The translations under genes were made by a program, and so were the position numbers. This document shows, one piece after another, positions 19,544-27,734 of a DNA stretch of 64,000 bases. Every line of letters starts with the position of its first letter. Positions within the stretch are counted from its first letter, which is position 1. The stretch is from positions 1 to 64,000 of the forward strand of contig NZ_JAJVCN010000001.1 of the NCBI RefSeq assembly GCF_021390435.2, in the 5' to 3' direction. Origin of the DNA: Kibdelosporangium philippinense. GTDB taxonomy: Bacteria; Actinomycetota; Actinomycetes; Mycobacteriales; Pseudonocardiaceae. The notes under the pieces are model-generated. The model was not told where the DNA came from and did no database searches. It saw nothing but the letters and a program-made list of their open reading frames with translations.

Positions 19544-20253
19544 ATCGACCAGGACAGGTGTGCGGTGGTCGGCGACTTCTCCTCGACCACCGCGCATACC
19601 TTGTATGTCAGGACAATCCCGGTGTGCCTGCACATCCAGTCCTTGTATTCGGAAGGCGTGGTGAATCCGCGGGAGTCGAGGAAGTCATGCATCCGTTGCG
19701 CGGCATGGTCTCCGGTGGCTTCCACGGTTCGCGTGCAGCCACCGGAGCCGCATCCCGGCTCAAGTTCGACCATCCGCAGACCCGATGGGCCTGGCGGCCA
19801 GACCCCTTCCGCGCCAGTGTTTCCCTCCGCGTAATCGAGGACGACCACCCCGGTCATCAGCACCCCGGCGACGAACAACGCGGCGAAACCAAAGACCGGT
19901 GCCACCACGTTCGACCGCTCCTGTCGTACGCCCACAATCCAGATCAGGACGCTGACGAGCGGCAGGAACAGGCACACCTCCAAGATCGAAGGCACTGCCG
20001 ATCCGGAAATGCCCAATGCCCGCGGCACCAGGACCCACGCGGCGATGAGCACCTGAATCACGCCGATAACCAAACCGGTCTGTTTCGACCTTGCCACGCC
20101 AAGGCACCAGATGAGCACGGGAGCAGCCGCGAACACGGCGACAACCGGGTCGTGCCAAGCGAAAGCTGCCATCGCCAAGGTCACCGCGACCAGAAGAACA
20201 CGCCAAAGGTTTCGGTTCAGGCGTTCGGATAACGGCACATCGGTAGCAGACAC
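19540..20253 (-). CDS. Conserved membrane protein, tandem paralogue A
   Basis: A protein of about 237 residues: five to six hydrophobic helices in the first 150 residues, then an extracytoplasmic domain with GCGSGGCTRTV and two further cysteines (DWMCRH, KVCAVV), which could form disulphides. The GTG at 20253 lies 4 bp after the stop of the upstream paralogue. The family was not recognised. It is the intact copy of a tandem duplication; the copy at 20258-20905 is broken. Confidence 0.75.
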   Translation of the reverse strand: MSATDVPLSERLNRNLWRVLLVAVTLAMAAFAWHDPVVAVFAAAPVLIWCLGVARSKQTGLVIGVIQVLIAAWVLVPRALGISGSAVPSILEVCLFLPLVSVLIWIVGVRQERSNVVAPVFGFAALFVAGVLMTGVVVLDYAEGNTGAEGVWPPGPSGLRMVELEPGCGSGGCTRTVEATGDHAAQRMHDFLDSRGFTTPSEYKDWMCRHTGIVLTYKVCAVVEEKSPTTAHLSWSI

Positions 20254-20257
20254 CCTG

Positions 20258-20905
20258 CTACATGTACCACTCCACACGTGCCGCAGTCGGCGAGTCCTCA
20301 GTTACCGCAGTACAAACCGTATACGTCAGCACGACGCCGTTGACCCGGCACATCTCGGATGGCCTGGGGGCGTAGCCATGCGAGCGGAGGTGCTCCCGAA
20401 TCCGCTCGGCGGCCCGCTCTCCGGTGACTGACACGCCTCGCAGGCACGCAGACCCACACCCTTCCGTCTGCGAGACGACGTGCAAATCCGGTGGGACCGG
20501 CCAAATCCCTTCATCGGCGGGGTGACGGTCGTCGAACATCAGCGACGCCATCCCGGCCAGGAGAAGCCCGACGAGGATGAACGAGACGAGCCCAATGCTG
20601 CGCACAGGTGAGCGCTCCAACCGCATGCCCACCACACAGATCACTGCGGCGAGCAGCGGAAGGAACACGTACACATCGAACAACGACGGCACCCACCGGC
20701 CGCCCAAGCTCAGCGCACGCGGCACCAGGACCTACGCGGCCAAAGCCAGCAGGACCAGCCCGATGATCAATCCGATCCGCGCCGACCGCGCCAGTCGCAG
20801 GCACCACAGCAGCACTGGGATCGTGGCGAACACCGCGATGACCGGTTCGGCCGTGACGACAAAAGCCGCCATCATCAGTGCGCCAACGACTAAACCTCTG
20901 GTCAC
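20258..20905 (-). pseudogene. Membrane protein paralogue B, amber-interrupted
   Basis: Reading from a GTG at 20905, the frame encodes TRGLVVGALMMAAFVV and further helices aligned with paralogue A. It then meets TAG at 20734-20732 and continues in the same frame through VLVPRALSLGG to a cysteine-containing tail (EGCGSACLRG, MCRVNG, YTVCTAV). Paralogue A has tryptophan at that position (AAWVLVPRAL), so one TGG-to-TAG change killed this copy. A GTG at 20725 could restart a 155-residue C-terminal part with fewer helices. Confidence 0.85.
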
Positions 20906-20972
20906 CGGGTGGTGGTCGATGTCTCAGACACCCGGGCATTGTGCGGACCATGTCCGAACTAGTCTCCCGAAC

Positions 20973-21635
20973 ATGAAGTTCTCGGGGTTCGGCGAGCACG
21001 CCATCGACTTCTACGACGGCCTGGTCGTGGACAACTCCAAGGCGTTCTGGGAAGACAACAAGGACGTCTACTTGGGCGACGTGAAGGCGCCGATGGAAGC
21101 CCTGCTCGCCGAGCTGTCCGGCGAGTTCGCCACGGACTTCGGCTCGGCCAAGGTCTTCCGCCCGTACCGCGATGTCCGGTTCGCCAAGGACAAGACGCCG
21201 TACAAGACCCACTGCGGCGGTGTGATCGAGCAGGGCCGCGGCGGCGGCGCGTACTACGTCGAGATCAGCCCGGCCGGTATCCGGGTCGGCGGCGGCTGCT
21301 TCCACCTCGAAGCCGACCAGATCGCCCGGTTCAGGGCCGCGATCGCCGAGGACGTGCACGGCCCGTCGTTCGAGCAGATGGTGACCAAGCTGCGCCGGTC
21401 CGGCTGGGAGATCCTCGGCGAACGGCTGAAGACCAAGCCGAAGGGCTACGAGGCCGACCACCCTCGTATCGAGCTGCTCAAGCACAAGTCGCTCTACGCC
21501 GCCCGCACCTGGGAACCCGGCGATTTCCTGCACGAACGCGAGTGCTTCACCCGCGTGCGCAAGGCCTGGCGTGAGCTGCGACCACTCAATGAATGGGCCC
21601 GCGACCACGTGGGGATCAGCATCCGTTCGGCCTGA
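20973..21635 (+). CDS. DUF2461-family protein
   Basis: A 220-residue protein of the DUF2461 family of unknown function. Typical features are the N-terminal FYDGLVVDNSKAFWEDNK region, KVFRPYRDVRFAKDKTPYK in the centre, and AYYVEISPAGIRVGGG. The start at 20973 is the ATG directly before the homology; the frame is open for 396 bp upstream with no family similarity. It has no membrane segments. Confidence 0.88.
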   Translation: MKFSGFGEHAIDFYDGLVVDNSKAFWEDNKDVYLGDVKAPMEALLAELSGEFATDFGSAKVFRPYRDVRFAKDKTPYKTHCGGVIEQGRGGGAYYVEISPAGIRVGGGCFHLEADQIARFRAAIAEDVHGPSFEQMVTKLRRSGWEILGERLKTKPKGYEADHPRIELLKHKSLYAARTWEPGDFLHERECFTRVRKAWRELRPLNEWARDHVGISIRSA

Positions 21636-21686
21636 TCCGTGCACCCGATGTGGTGAATGGCGGGCGGCTACGACACCATCACGGGC

Positions 21687-23018
21687 ATGGAACGCACCCC
21701 GTGGTCCTGGTGGCGAGCAGCGGCGGTCGTCGTTGCACCCGTGCTCGGCGTGACCGCGATCGCCGTCGTGGTCTTCCTGCTGACCGGCAGTCCGACCTTG
21801 GATTCGGTGCGCACAGCGGTGTGTCTGGGCCTGGTGACCGGTGTCGCGGTCGCGCTCATGATCGCCGGATGGCACGTCTGGCGGCTGGCGCAGACCGCAG
21901 CCGCCCGTGAGTTCGACGTCGCTGAACGTCGCGGCTCCGACGCGTACGCCCGTGCGGCCGACCAACTCGGTTCCGACAAGGCGCCCGTGCGCCTAGCCGG
22001 GCTGTACGCGCTCGAACGCCTGGCACAGACCGACCCGCAGTACCGCCAAACCATCGTGAACGTGATCTGCTCGTACCTCCGGATGCCCTACGCCCCGCCC
22101 GAACAAGCCGGTGACAGCGTCGGTGACGTCGCTGAACGTGGTGTTCGCGTCGCCGCTCAGCGGATCTTGGCCGGGCATCTGAGGCCAGCCGAGACGGACC
22201 TGTTCTGGCCGGACATCGATCTGGACCTGTCCGGAGCGACCCTGATCGACTTCCGGCTGAGCGAATGCCGGGTCCGCCTCGGCACGTTCGACCGCGCGCA
22301 CTTCGCGGGCGAGATCTCCTTCACCGGCACGCAGTTCGCCAGCGATGCCAGGTTCTACAACGCCCGCCTCGTCAGCAGGCGCGCGGACTTCCGTAACACG
22401 TGGTTCGCTGGCCGGGTCGACTTCACCGGGGCAGGGTTCGCTGGTGACGCGGACTTCGGGAGCACGAAGTTCAACGGTGAGGCCCTGTTCACGAAGGTCG
22501 TCTTCGCGGGGATGGCGGATTTCTCGCAGGCGGCTTTCAGTGCGCTTGGCGGCTTCCGGACCGTGATGTTCGTGGGGCGTAGCGAGTTCGCCGGGGCTTG
22601 GTTCGCGGCGGAGACCGATTTCAGTGGGTCGACGTTCTCGAAGGATGCGTCGTTCAACGGGGTCCGGTTCGGGGCGCACGTTGAGGCCCTCGGGGCTTAC
22701 TTCGCCGCGCATTGCAGCTTCCGCGGTGCTTACTTCACGCGCAACGCGGACCTGCGGGCTGCTCGCTTTGGCGGGAACGTGGACTTCACCGAGGCCTGGT
22801 TCGCCACTACGGCAATGTTGGACGGTGGCCGGGTCCGGGTGGACGCGGATCGCAGCTTGTCCATCTGGCCTCGGGGCTGGGCGATCCGTGAACCTCGGGA
22901 TGACGCTGAGGCGCGGCTTGCCGATCGTGAGGGCGCGTGGGGTTACCTGTTGCGGGTGACGTCCCCAGAGAAGCCTCCGGTACCAGCTGAACGAGGGGCT
23001 CCACCCAACGCGCCCTAG
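21687..23018 (+). CDS. Membrane-anchored pentapeptide-repeat protein
   Basis: About 443 residues. Two transmembrane helices lie in the first 75 residues, followed by a cytoplasmic EFDVAERRGSDAYARAADQLGS helix region and a long run of pentapeptide repeats with a central Phe (for example FAGEI SFTGT QFASD). These should fold as a right-handed quadrilateral beta-helix through about residue 390. The tail is basic. Such proteins in actinomycetes have no fixed role. ATG at 21657 is an alternative start 10 codons upstream. Confidence 0.87.
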   Translation: MERTPWSWWRAAAVVVAPVLGVTAIAVVVFLLTGSPTLDSVRTAVCLGLVTGVAVALMIAGWHVWRLAQTAAAREFDVAERRGSDAYARAADQLGSDKAPVRLAGLYALERLAQTDPQYRQTIVNVICSYLRMPYAPPEQAGDSVGDVAERGVRVAAQRILAGHLRPAETDLFWPDIDLDLSGATLIDFRLSECRVRLGTFDRAHFAGEISFTGTQFASDARFYNARLVSRRADFRNTWFAGRVDFTGAGFAGDADFGSTKFNGEALFTKVVFAGMADFSQAAFSALGGFRTVMFVGRSEFAGAWFAAETDFSGSTFSKDASFNGVRFGAHVEALGAYFAAHCSFRGAYFTRNADLRAARFGGNVDFTEAWFATTAMLDGGRVRVDADRSLSIWPRGWAIREPRDDAEARLADREGAWGYLLRVTSPEKPPVPAERGAPPNAP

Positions 23019-23027
23019 TCTTCCGGA

Positions 23028-23732
23028 ATGACGAATTGGGGGCAACTTTCGCACGCCTATGGGACGGCCGAAGACATTCCAGGCCAGCTGGATGTTCTGC
23101 GGACCGACCCGACTCCCGAGCGGTGGAACGACCTCTGGAGCGCCTTGTGCCACCAGGGGTCGGTCTACTCGGCCAGTTTCGCGGCGCTGCCCCGGTTGGC
23201 CCAGATCGCTGAGCAAGGCGACGCCGAGCAGCGGACGCAGGCGTTGGTGCTGGCAGGAGCGATCGTCGGGTCCGATGACCGGCCGAGCGACCTCGGCGAC
23301 GTGCGGGCGATCCACGCTGCTGACATTGCCGCGTTGCTGGTTTTGACGCGGCAGCATCTGCCCTCGGTGACTGATCGGACCGAGTACATCTACCTCGTGC
23401 AATCGCTGCTGGCGTTCGAGGACCATCCCGTCGGCAACGACCCGCTCGACGGACTGGTTGACGAGGTTTATGAACTTGACTGCCCCCATTGCGCAGAGTT
23501 GATCGTGGTTGCGTTGGGTAATGATGTCGAGCCTGATGTCCAGTCGCCTGAACTCGTTCCGGCCGACCCCAGCGACCTCTCCAGCGTGCCCCGGCAGATC
23601 CATGACGATGCCCTCAAGCATGGGCATCCGCAGGTCGCGATAGCCCTGACCTATCTGTTCGGCCAAGCCGTATGTACGGACTGCGGGGAATCTTTCGGCA
23701 TAGCTGACCAGGCCGAGGTCGCTTTCAGATGA
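23028..23732 (+). CDS. Hypothetical protein with two CxxC motifs
   Basis: A 234-residue soluble protein, family not recognised. The first two thirds look like short alpha-helical pairs (SFAALPRLAQIAEQGDAEQR, DIAALLVLTRQHLP), as in HEAT-like repeats. CPHC near residue 150 and CTDC near residue 217 could bind zinc together. It starts 9 bp after the pentapeptide protein's stop and may be co-transcribed with it. Confidence 0.7.
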   Translation: MTNWGQLSHAYGTAEDIPGQLDVLRTDPTPERWNDLWSALCHQGSVYSASFAALPRLAQIAEQGDAEQRTQALVLAGAIVGSDDRPSDLGDVRAIHAADIAALLVLTRQHLPSVTDRTEYIYLVQSLLAFEDHPVGNDPLDGLVDEVYELDCPHCAELIVVALGNDVEPDVQSPELVPADPSDLSSVPRQIHDDALKHGHPQVAIALTYLFGQAVCTDCGESFGIADQAEVAFR

Positions 23733-23798
23733 CCGTTGGACAAATTACTGGGTGGTAGTTCCGCATCGGTTCAGATGAAGGGGCTAGGCTGCACGAAC

Positions 23799-25223
23799 GT
23801 GAGCCGACGCGCGAAGATCGTCTGTACCCTGGGGCCTGCCACGGCGACCCCGGAAAAAGTCCTCGAACTGGTCGAGGCGGGTATGGACGTGGCGAGAATG
23901 AATTTCAGCCACGGCAGCCACAGTGACCACAAGCAGGTGTACGACGTGGTCAGGGCGGCATCCGACGAGACGGGACACGCCGTCGGAATCATGGCTGACC
24001 TGCAGGGACCGAAGATCCGGCTTGGCACTTTCGCCAGCGGACCGGTCGAATGGCGGAACGGGGACGTTGTCCGGATCACCGTTGAGGACATCGTCGGTAC
24101 CCACGACCGCGTATCCACCACGTACGACGGGCTGGCGCGGGACGCCAAGCCCGGCGACCGCCTGCTCGTCGACGACGGCAAGGTCGGTCTGGTGGTCAGA
24201 GAGGTAGACAACCAGGACGTTGTCTGTGAGGTCGTCGAGGGCGGCCCGGTCAGCAACAACAAGGGCATCTCCCTGCCCGGTATGGACGTGTCCGTTCCGG
24301 CCATGTCCGAGAAGGACATCGAGGACCTCGAGTTCGCGCTTTCGCTCGGCGTTGACTTCGTGGCGCTGTCGTTCGTGCGCTCGCCCGCCGACATCGACCT
24401 GGTGCACCAGGTGATGGACCGGGTTGGCCGGGGCAGGCTGCCGGTGATCGCCAAGCTGGAGAAGCCGGAGGCGGTCGACAACCTCGAGGCGATCGTGCTC
24501 GCCTTCGACGGGATCATGGTCGCCCGTGGTGACCTCGGCGTCGAGTTGCCGCTCGAGCAGGTGCCGCTGGTGCAGAAGCGCGCGATCCAGATCGCCCGCG
24601 AGAACGCCAAGCCGGTCATCGTGGCGACCCAGATGCTCGACTCGATGATCAACAACTCTCGGCCGACCCGTGCCGAGGTGTCGGACGTGGCGAACGCGAC
24701 GCTCGACGGCGCCGACGCGGTCATGCTTTCCGGCGAGACCAGCGTGGGCCGTTATCCGATCGAGGTCGTCAAGACGATGGGTCGCATCGTTGAGGCGGTC
24801 GAGAGCGAGTCGACGGCCGTGCCGCCGTTGACCCACGTGCCGCGCACCAAGCGTGGCGTTCTGTCCTACGCCGCCCGTGACATCGGTGAGCGTCTCAACG
24901 CCAAGGCGTTGGTCGCGTTCACGCAGTCCGGCGACACCGTTCGGCGGCTCGCCCGGTTGCACACGCATCTTCCGTTGCTGGCGTTCACGCCGGAGCAGGA
25001 CGTGCGCAGCCAGCTGTCGCTGACGTGGGGCGTCGAGACGTTCCTGGTGCCGCAGGTGGACTCGACCGACCAGATGGTCCGCCAGGTGGACATCTCCATG
25101 CTGTCCATCGGCCGCTACCAGCCCGGTGACCTAGTGGTGATCGTCGCAGGCTCGCCGCCTGGGACCGTGGGGTCAACTAACCTCATCCGGGTACACCGGC
25201 TTGGGGAAGAAGACCACGCGTAG
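23799..25223 (+). CDS. pyk: Pyruvate kinase
   Basis: Makes pyruvate and ATP from phosphoenolpyruvate and ADP in glycolysis. From the GTG at 23799 it is 474 residues, the usual actinobacterial length, beginning SRRAKIVCTLGPATATPEK. The active-site signature is IMVARGDLGVELP with a preceding metal/substrate lysine in VIAKLEKPEA; NFSHGSH and the STVRLAR-like QSGDTVRRLARL follow. An in-frame ATG at 23736 would add a non-homologous N-terminus. Its last 23 bp overlap an upstream extension of the thioesterase frame, so the two genes are close. Confidence 0.97.
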   Translation: MSRRAKIVCTLGPATATPEKVLELVEAGMDVARMNFSHGSHSDHKQVYDVVRAASDETGHAVGIMADLQGPKIRLGTFASGPVEWRNGDVVRITVEDIVGTHDRVSTTYDGLARDAKPGDRLLVDDGKVGLVVREVDNQDVVCEVVEGGPVSNNKGISLPGMDVSVPAMSEKDIEDLEFALSLGVDFVALSFVRSPADIDLVHQVMDRVGRGRLPVIAKLEKPEAVDNLEAIVLAFDGIMVARGDLGVELPLEQVPLVQKRAIQIARENAKPVIVATQMLDSMINNSRPTRAEVSDVANATLDGADAVMLSGETSVGRYPIEVVKTMGRIVEAVESESTAVPPLTHVPRTKRGVLSYAARDIGERLNAKALVAFTQSGDTVRRLARLHTHLPLLAFTPEQDVRSQLSLTWGVETFLVPQVDSTDQMVRQVDISMLSIGRYQPGDLVVIVAGSPPGTVGSTNLIRVHRLGEEDHA

Positions 25224-25233
25224 GGAGTCATTG

Positions 25234-26142
25234 ATGACAGAGGTCGCGCGGGCCGCCGCGGCGGATCCAGGCCAGGCCGGCGCGACAGGCCAGCCCGTCC
25301 TCGACAAGCTGGTCGCCCTGCTCGACCTCGAGGTCATCGAGGAGAACATCTTTCGCGGTGTCAGTCCCGCCGACCGCCCGATCCGGGTGTTCGGCGGGCA
25401 GGTCGCCGCGCAGGCGTTGATCGCGGCTGGCCGCACGGTCCCGGCGGATCGGCACGTGCATTCGCTGCACGCCTACTTCATCCGGCCGGGAGATCCGAGC
25501 ATTCCGATCGTGTACGAAGTGGACCGCATTCGTGACGGCCGCTCGTTCACCACGCGGCGCGTGGTCGCGATTCAGCGCGGCAAGGCCATTTTCTCGCTGT
25601 CCGCGTCGTTCCAGTTGATCCAGCAAGGCCTTGAGCACGCCGACGCGATGCCCCAGGTGCCGGGTCCGGACGAGTTGCTGACGTATGTCGAGCAGGTCGC
25701 CGCCGCCAAGGGCACGCTCGACCCGACGCGGTCGATTCCCCGGCCCATCGACGTCCGTTACGTCACCGAGCCGCCATGGCTGTCACGGGACAAAGGCCCG
25801 CGTGAGGGCCGTAACCAAGTGTGGATGCGCGCCGACGGCAAGCTGGCCGACGATCCGCTGCTGCATGTCTGCGTTCTCGCGTACGCATCGGACATGACGT
25901 TGCTGGACGCTCCGCTTGCGCGGCACGGCAAATACTGGTGGCTGGACAACGTGATCGGCGCGAGCCTTGATCACGCGATGTGGTTCCACCGTCCATTTCG
26001 GGCGGACGAGTGGTTCCTCTACGACTGCGAGTCGCCGAGTGCGTCCGGCGGGCGTGGCCTTGCCACGGGCCGCTTCTTCAGCCAGGACGGGACTTTGGTC
26101 GCGACGGTCGTACAGGAAGGCCTGCTCCGGGTGATCGACTGA
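25234..26142 (+). CDS. tesB: Acyl-CoA thioesterase II
   Basis: A 302-residue double-hotdog thioesterase hydrolysing acyl-CoA to free acid and CoA. Family landmarks are FGGQVAAQALIAA, HSLHAYFIRPGDP and GRSFTTRRVVAIQ in the first half, and ASLDHAMWFHRPFRADEW in the second, including the catalytic Asp-His region. ATG at 25234 is preferred because GTAGGGAG lies just upstream and the N-terminus matches; 25201 is an alternative. Only 10 bp separates it from pyk. Its 3' end overlaps the convergent kinase gene by 65 bp. Confidence 0.93.
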   Translation: MTEVARAAAADPGQAGATGQPVLDKLVALLDLEVIEENIFRGVSPADRPIRVFGGQVAAQALIAAGRTVPADRHVHSLHAYFIRPGDPSIPIVYEVDRIRDGRSFTTRRVVAIQRGKAIFSLSASFQLIQQGLEHADAMPQVPGPDELLTYVEQVAAAKGTLDPTRSIPRPIDVRYVTEPPWLSRDKGPREGRNQVWMRADGKLADDPLLHVCVLAYASDMTLLDAPLARHGKYWWLDNVIGASLDHAMWFHRPFRADEWFLYDCESPSASGGRGLATGRFFSQDGTLVATVVQEGLLRVID

Positions 26143-27334
26143 CGTCCACTTCAGACAGTGGAATCGCGGCGGTGACCTCGAGACCGCCGCCGGTACGGGG
26201 GTCGGCGCGAACGGCGCCGCCGTGGGCCGCGATGATCGCCCGGACGATCGACAGTCCCAGTCCGGTTCCGGTCGAGTGACCGAGGCGCGCGGCGCTGCCG
26301 CGCCGGAACGGCTCGAACAGTCTGGCCGTTTCCTCTTGCGGCACTTTGATTCCCGAGTTGGCCACGCGCAGAACGGCCGTACAGTCCAGCTGGCCCACCT
26401 CGACCGTGATGTGACCGCCCGGCTCGTTGTAGCGCACCGCGTTGTCGGCCAGATTGCACACGACCTGTTCCAGCAGCACGATGTCGCCGTCGACCACGCA
26501 CGGCTGGGTGTCCACGCGGATCGTCAAACCAGGCGCAGTCGTCTTGGCCATGGTCTTCTCCACAAGGACATCCAGCCGGAGCGGCTCGTGCCGCTGCCCG
26601 CCTTGCTCGCCGCGTGCCAGCGTCAGCAGGCCGTTGACGAGCGCCGTGCACCGGTCGTTGTAGTGCAGCAGTTCGGCCTTGGCCTCCCGGATCCGCTCGG
26701 GGTCGTCGGTGGCCAGGCCCACCTGGACCAGACTGCGCACGACGGTGAGCGGCGTGCGCAACTCGTGCGACGCGTTGGCGATGAACCTCGACTGTGCGTC
26801 GAAAGCGGCTTCAAGACGGCCAAGCAGCTCGTCGAACGTGTCGGACAGTTCCCGCAGTTCGTCCTGAGGTCCGCCCAGCTCGATCCGTTCGTGCAGGTTC
26901 GTCGCCGAGACCTTCCGTGCGCGTGCGGTGATGCGGTGGACCCTGCGCAGCACCCGCGCGGAGAGCCACCACGCGAGCAGCGCCGACATCAGGCCGAGGG
27001 TGAGGAACGTGACGACGGACTGGGTCAGCAGACGGTCGAGGGCCTCGTTGCGGTCGTCGACGAGAGCGGCCAGCGCGTCCTTGCTCCAGTCACTGACCGG
27101 CTCGTCAACCCGGGGTTCGGCCACGGTGGACCCTCCTTGGGACGACGAATCAACGTCGATCGCTGGCAGCTGTGGTTCGACCGGGTACACCAACTCGCCA
27201 TATTCGGACGTGCCTACGCTCAGAATGGACGATCGAGTGTGCAGGTGCAGTACCACAACGACGACCATGCTGACCGACAGAAACACGCCGACATATTTCG
27301 CGATGAGCCAGGCCCGCCAACCAGGGCCGCTCAT
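26078..27334 (-). CDS. Sensor histidine kinase, partner regulator lost
   Basis: About 418 residues: a transmembrane helix near residues 13-30, an extracytoplasmic loop of about 120 residues, a second helix, a HAMP domain, a HisKA domain with ANASHELRTPLT (His is the phospho-acceptor), and a HATPase domain with DNAVRYN and GTGLGLSIVR. All catalytic boxes are intact. Its ATG overlaps, as ATGA, the stop of an OmpR-type regulator that is only a stub, so the kinase is now orphaned. The C-terminus overlaps tesB. Expression probably depended on the lost regulator's promoter. Confidence 0.9.
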   Translation of the reverse strand: MSGPGWRAWLIAKYVGVFLSVSMVVVVVLHLHTRSSILSVGTSEYGELVYPVEPQLPAIDVDSSSQGGSTVAEPRVDEPVSDWSKDALAALVDDRNEALDRLLTQSVVTFLTLGLMSALLAWWLSARVLRRVHRITARARKVSATNLHERIELGGPQDELRELSDTFDELLGRLEAAFDAQSRFIANASHELRTPLTVVRSLVQVGLATDDPERIREAKAELLHYNDRCTALVNGLLTLARGEQGGQRHEPLRLDVLVEKTMAKTTAPGLTIRVDTQPCVVDGDIVLLEQVVCNLADNAVRYNEPGGHITVEVGQLDCTAVLRVANSGIKVPQEETARLFEPFRRGSAARLGHSTGTGLGLSIVRAIIAAHGGAVRADPRTGGGLEVTAAIPLSEVDVSRSPGAGLPVRPSRPKSRPG

Positions 27335-27440
27335 TCTTGACTGCCTTTCAACCGATACCCGACCCCGGAAACCGTCTCGATCACATCGTCTGAATCGATT
27401 TTCGCGCGGATCCGGCATATCGTCACGCGTACCGCGGACC
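27331..27440 (-). pseudogene. OmpR-type response regulator, 3' stub
   Basis: The last 33 or so codons of a winged-helix response regulator: VRVTICRIRAKID, then VIETVSGVGYRLKGSQE and TGA at 27333-27331, the typical end of the OmpR/PhoB DNA-binding domain. The receiver and most of the DNA-binding domain (about 190 residues) are missing. Homology fades at about 27420-27445, where an ABC-ATPase fragment begins on the other strand. The edge is approximate. Confidence 0.85.
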
Positions 27441-27676
27441 GGGTGCTGGATCCGTTGCGGCGTCTGGCCAAGGGGCGTACGACGATCATGATCACGCACG
27501 ACCTCCGGCTGGCGGCGCACGCCGACCGTGTCCTGACGCTGACCGACGGCTGGTTGATCGGTCACGACGAACCGACGCTGCGGATCGCTCGCCTGCCGCC
27601 TGTGGCTTTCCGGGTCCTCGATGGACCGCGAAGGACGACGACGCCCCGTGGCTACTGGCCGTATTCCGCCACGTAG
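27425..27676 (+). pseudogene. ABC-exporter ATPase, 3' stub
   Basis: C-terminal fragment of an exporter-type ABC ATPase: ADRVLDPLRRLAKGRTTIM, then the H-loop ITHDLRLAAHADRVLTL and a 40-residue tail, ending in TAG at 27676. Walker A, the Q-loop, the signature and Walker B are all absent. A GTG at 27443 starts the open frame but there is no functional protein. It abuts the regulator stub tail-outwards, marking a deletion or inversion junction. Confidence 0.8.
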
Positions 27677-27734
27677 GCTCGTCTCGTACATATCCCGCGA
27701 GCCCTGGACGGGCTGATACGGCAGGCTGGTACAC

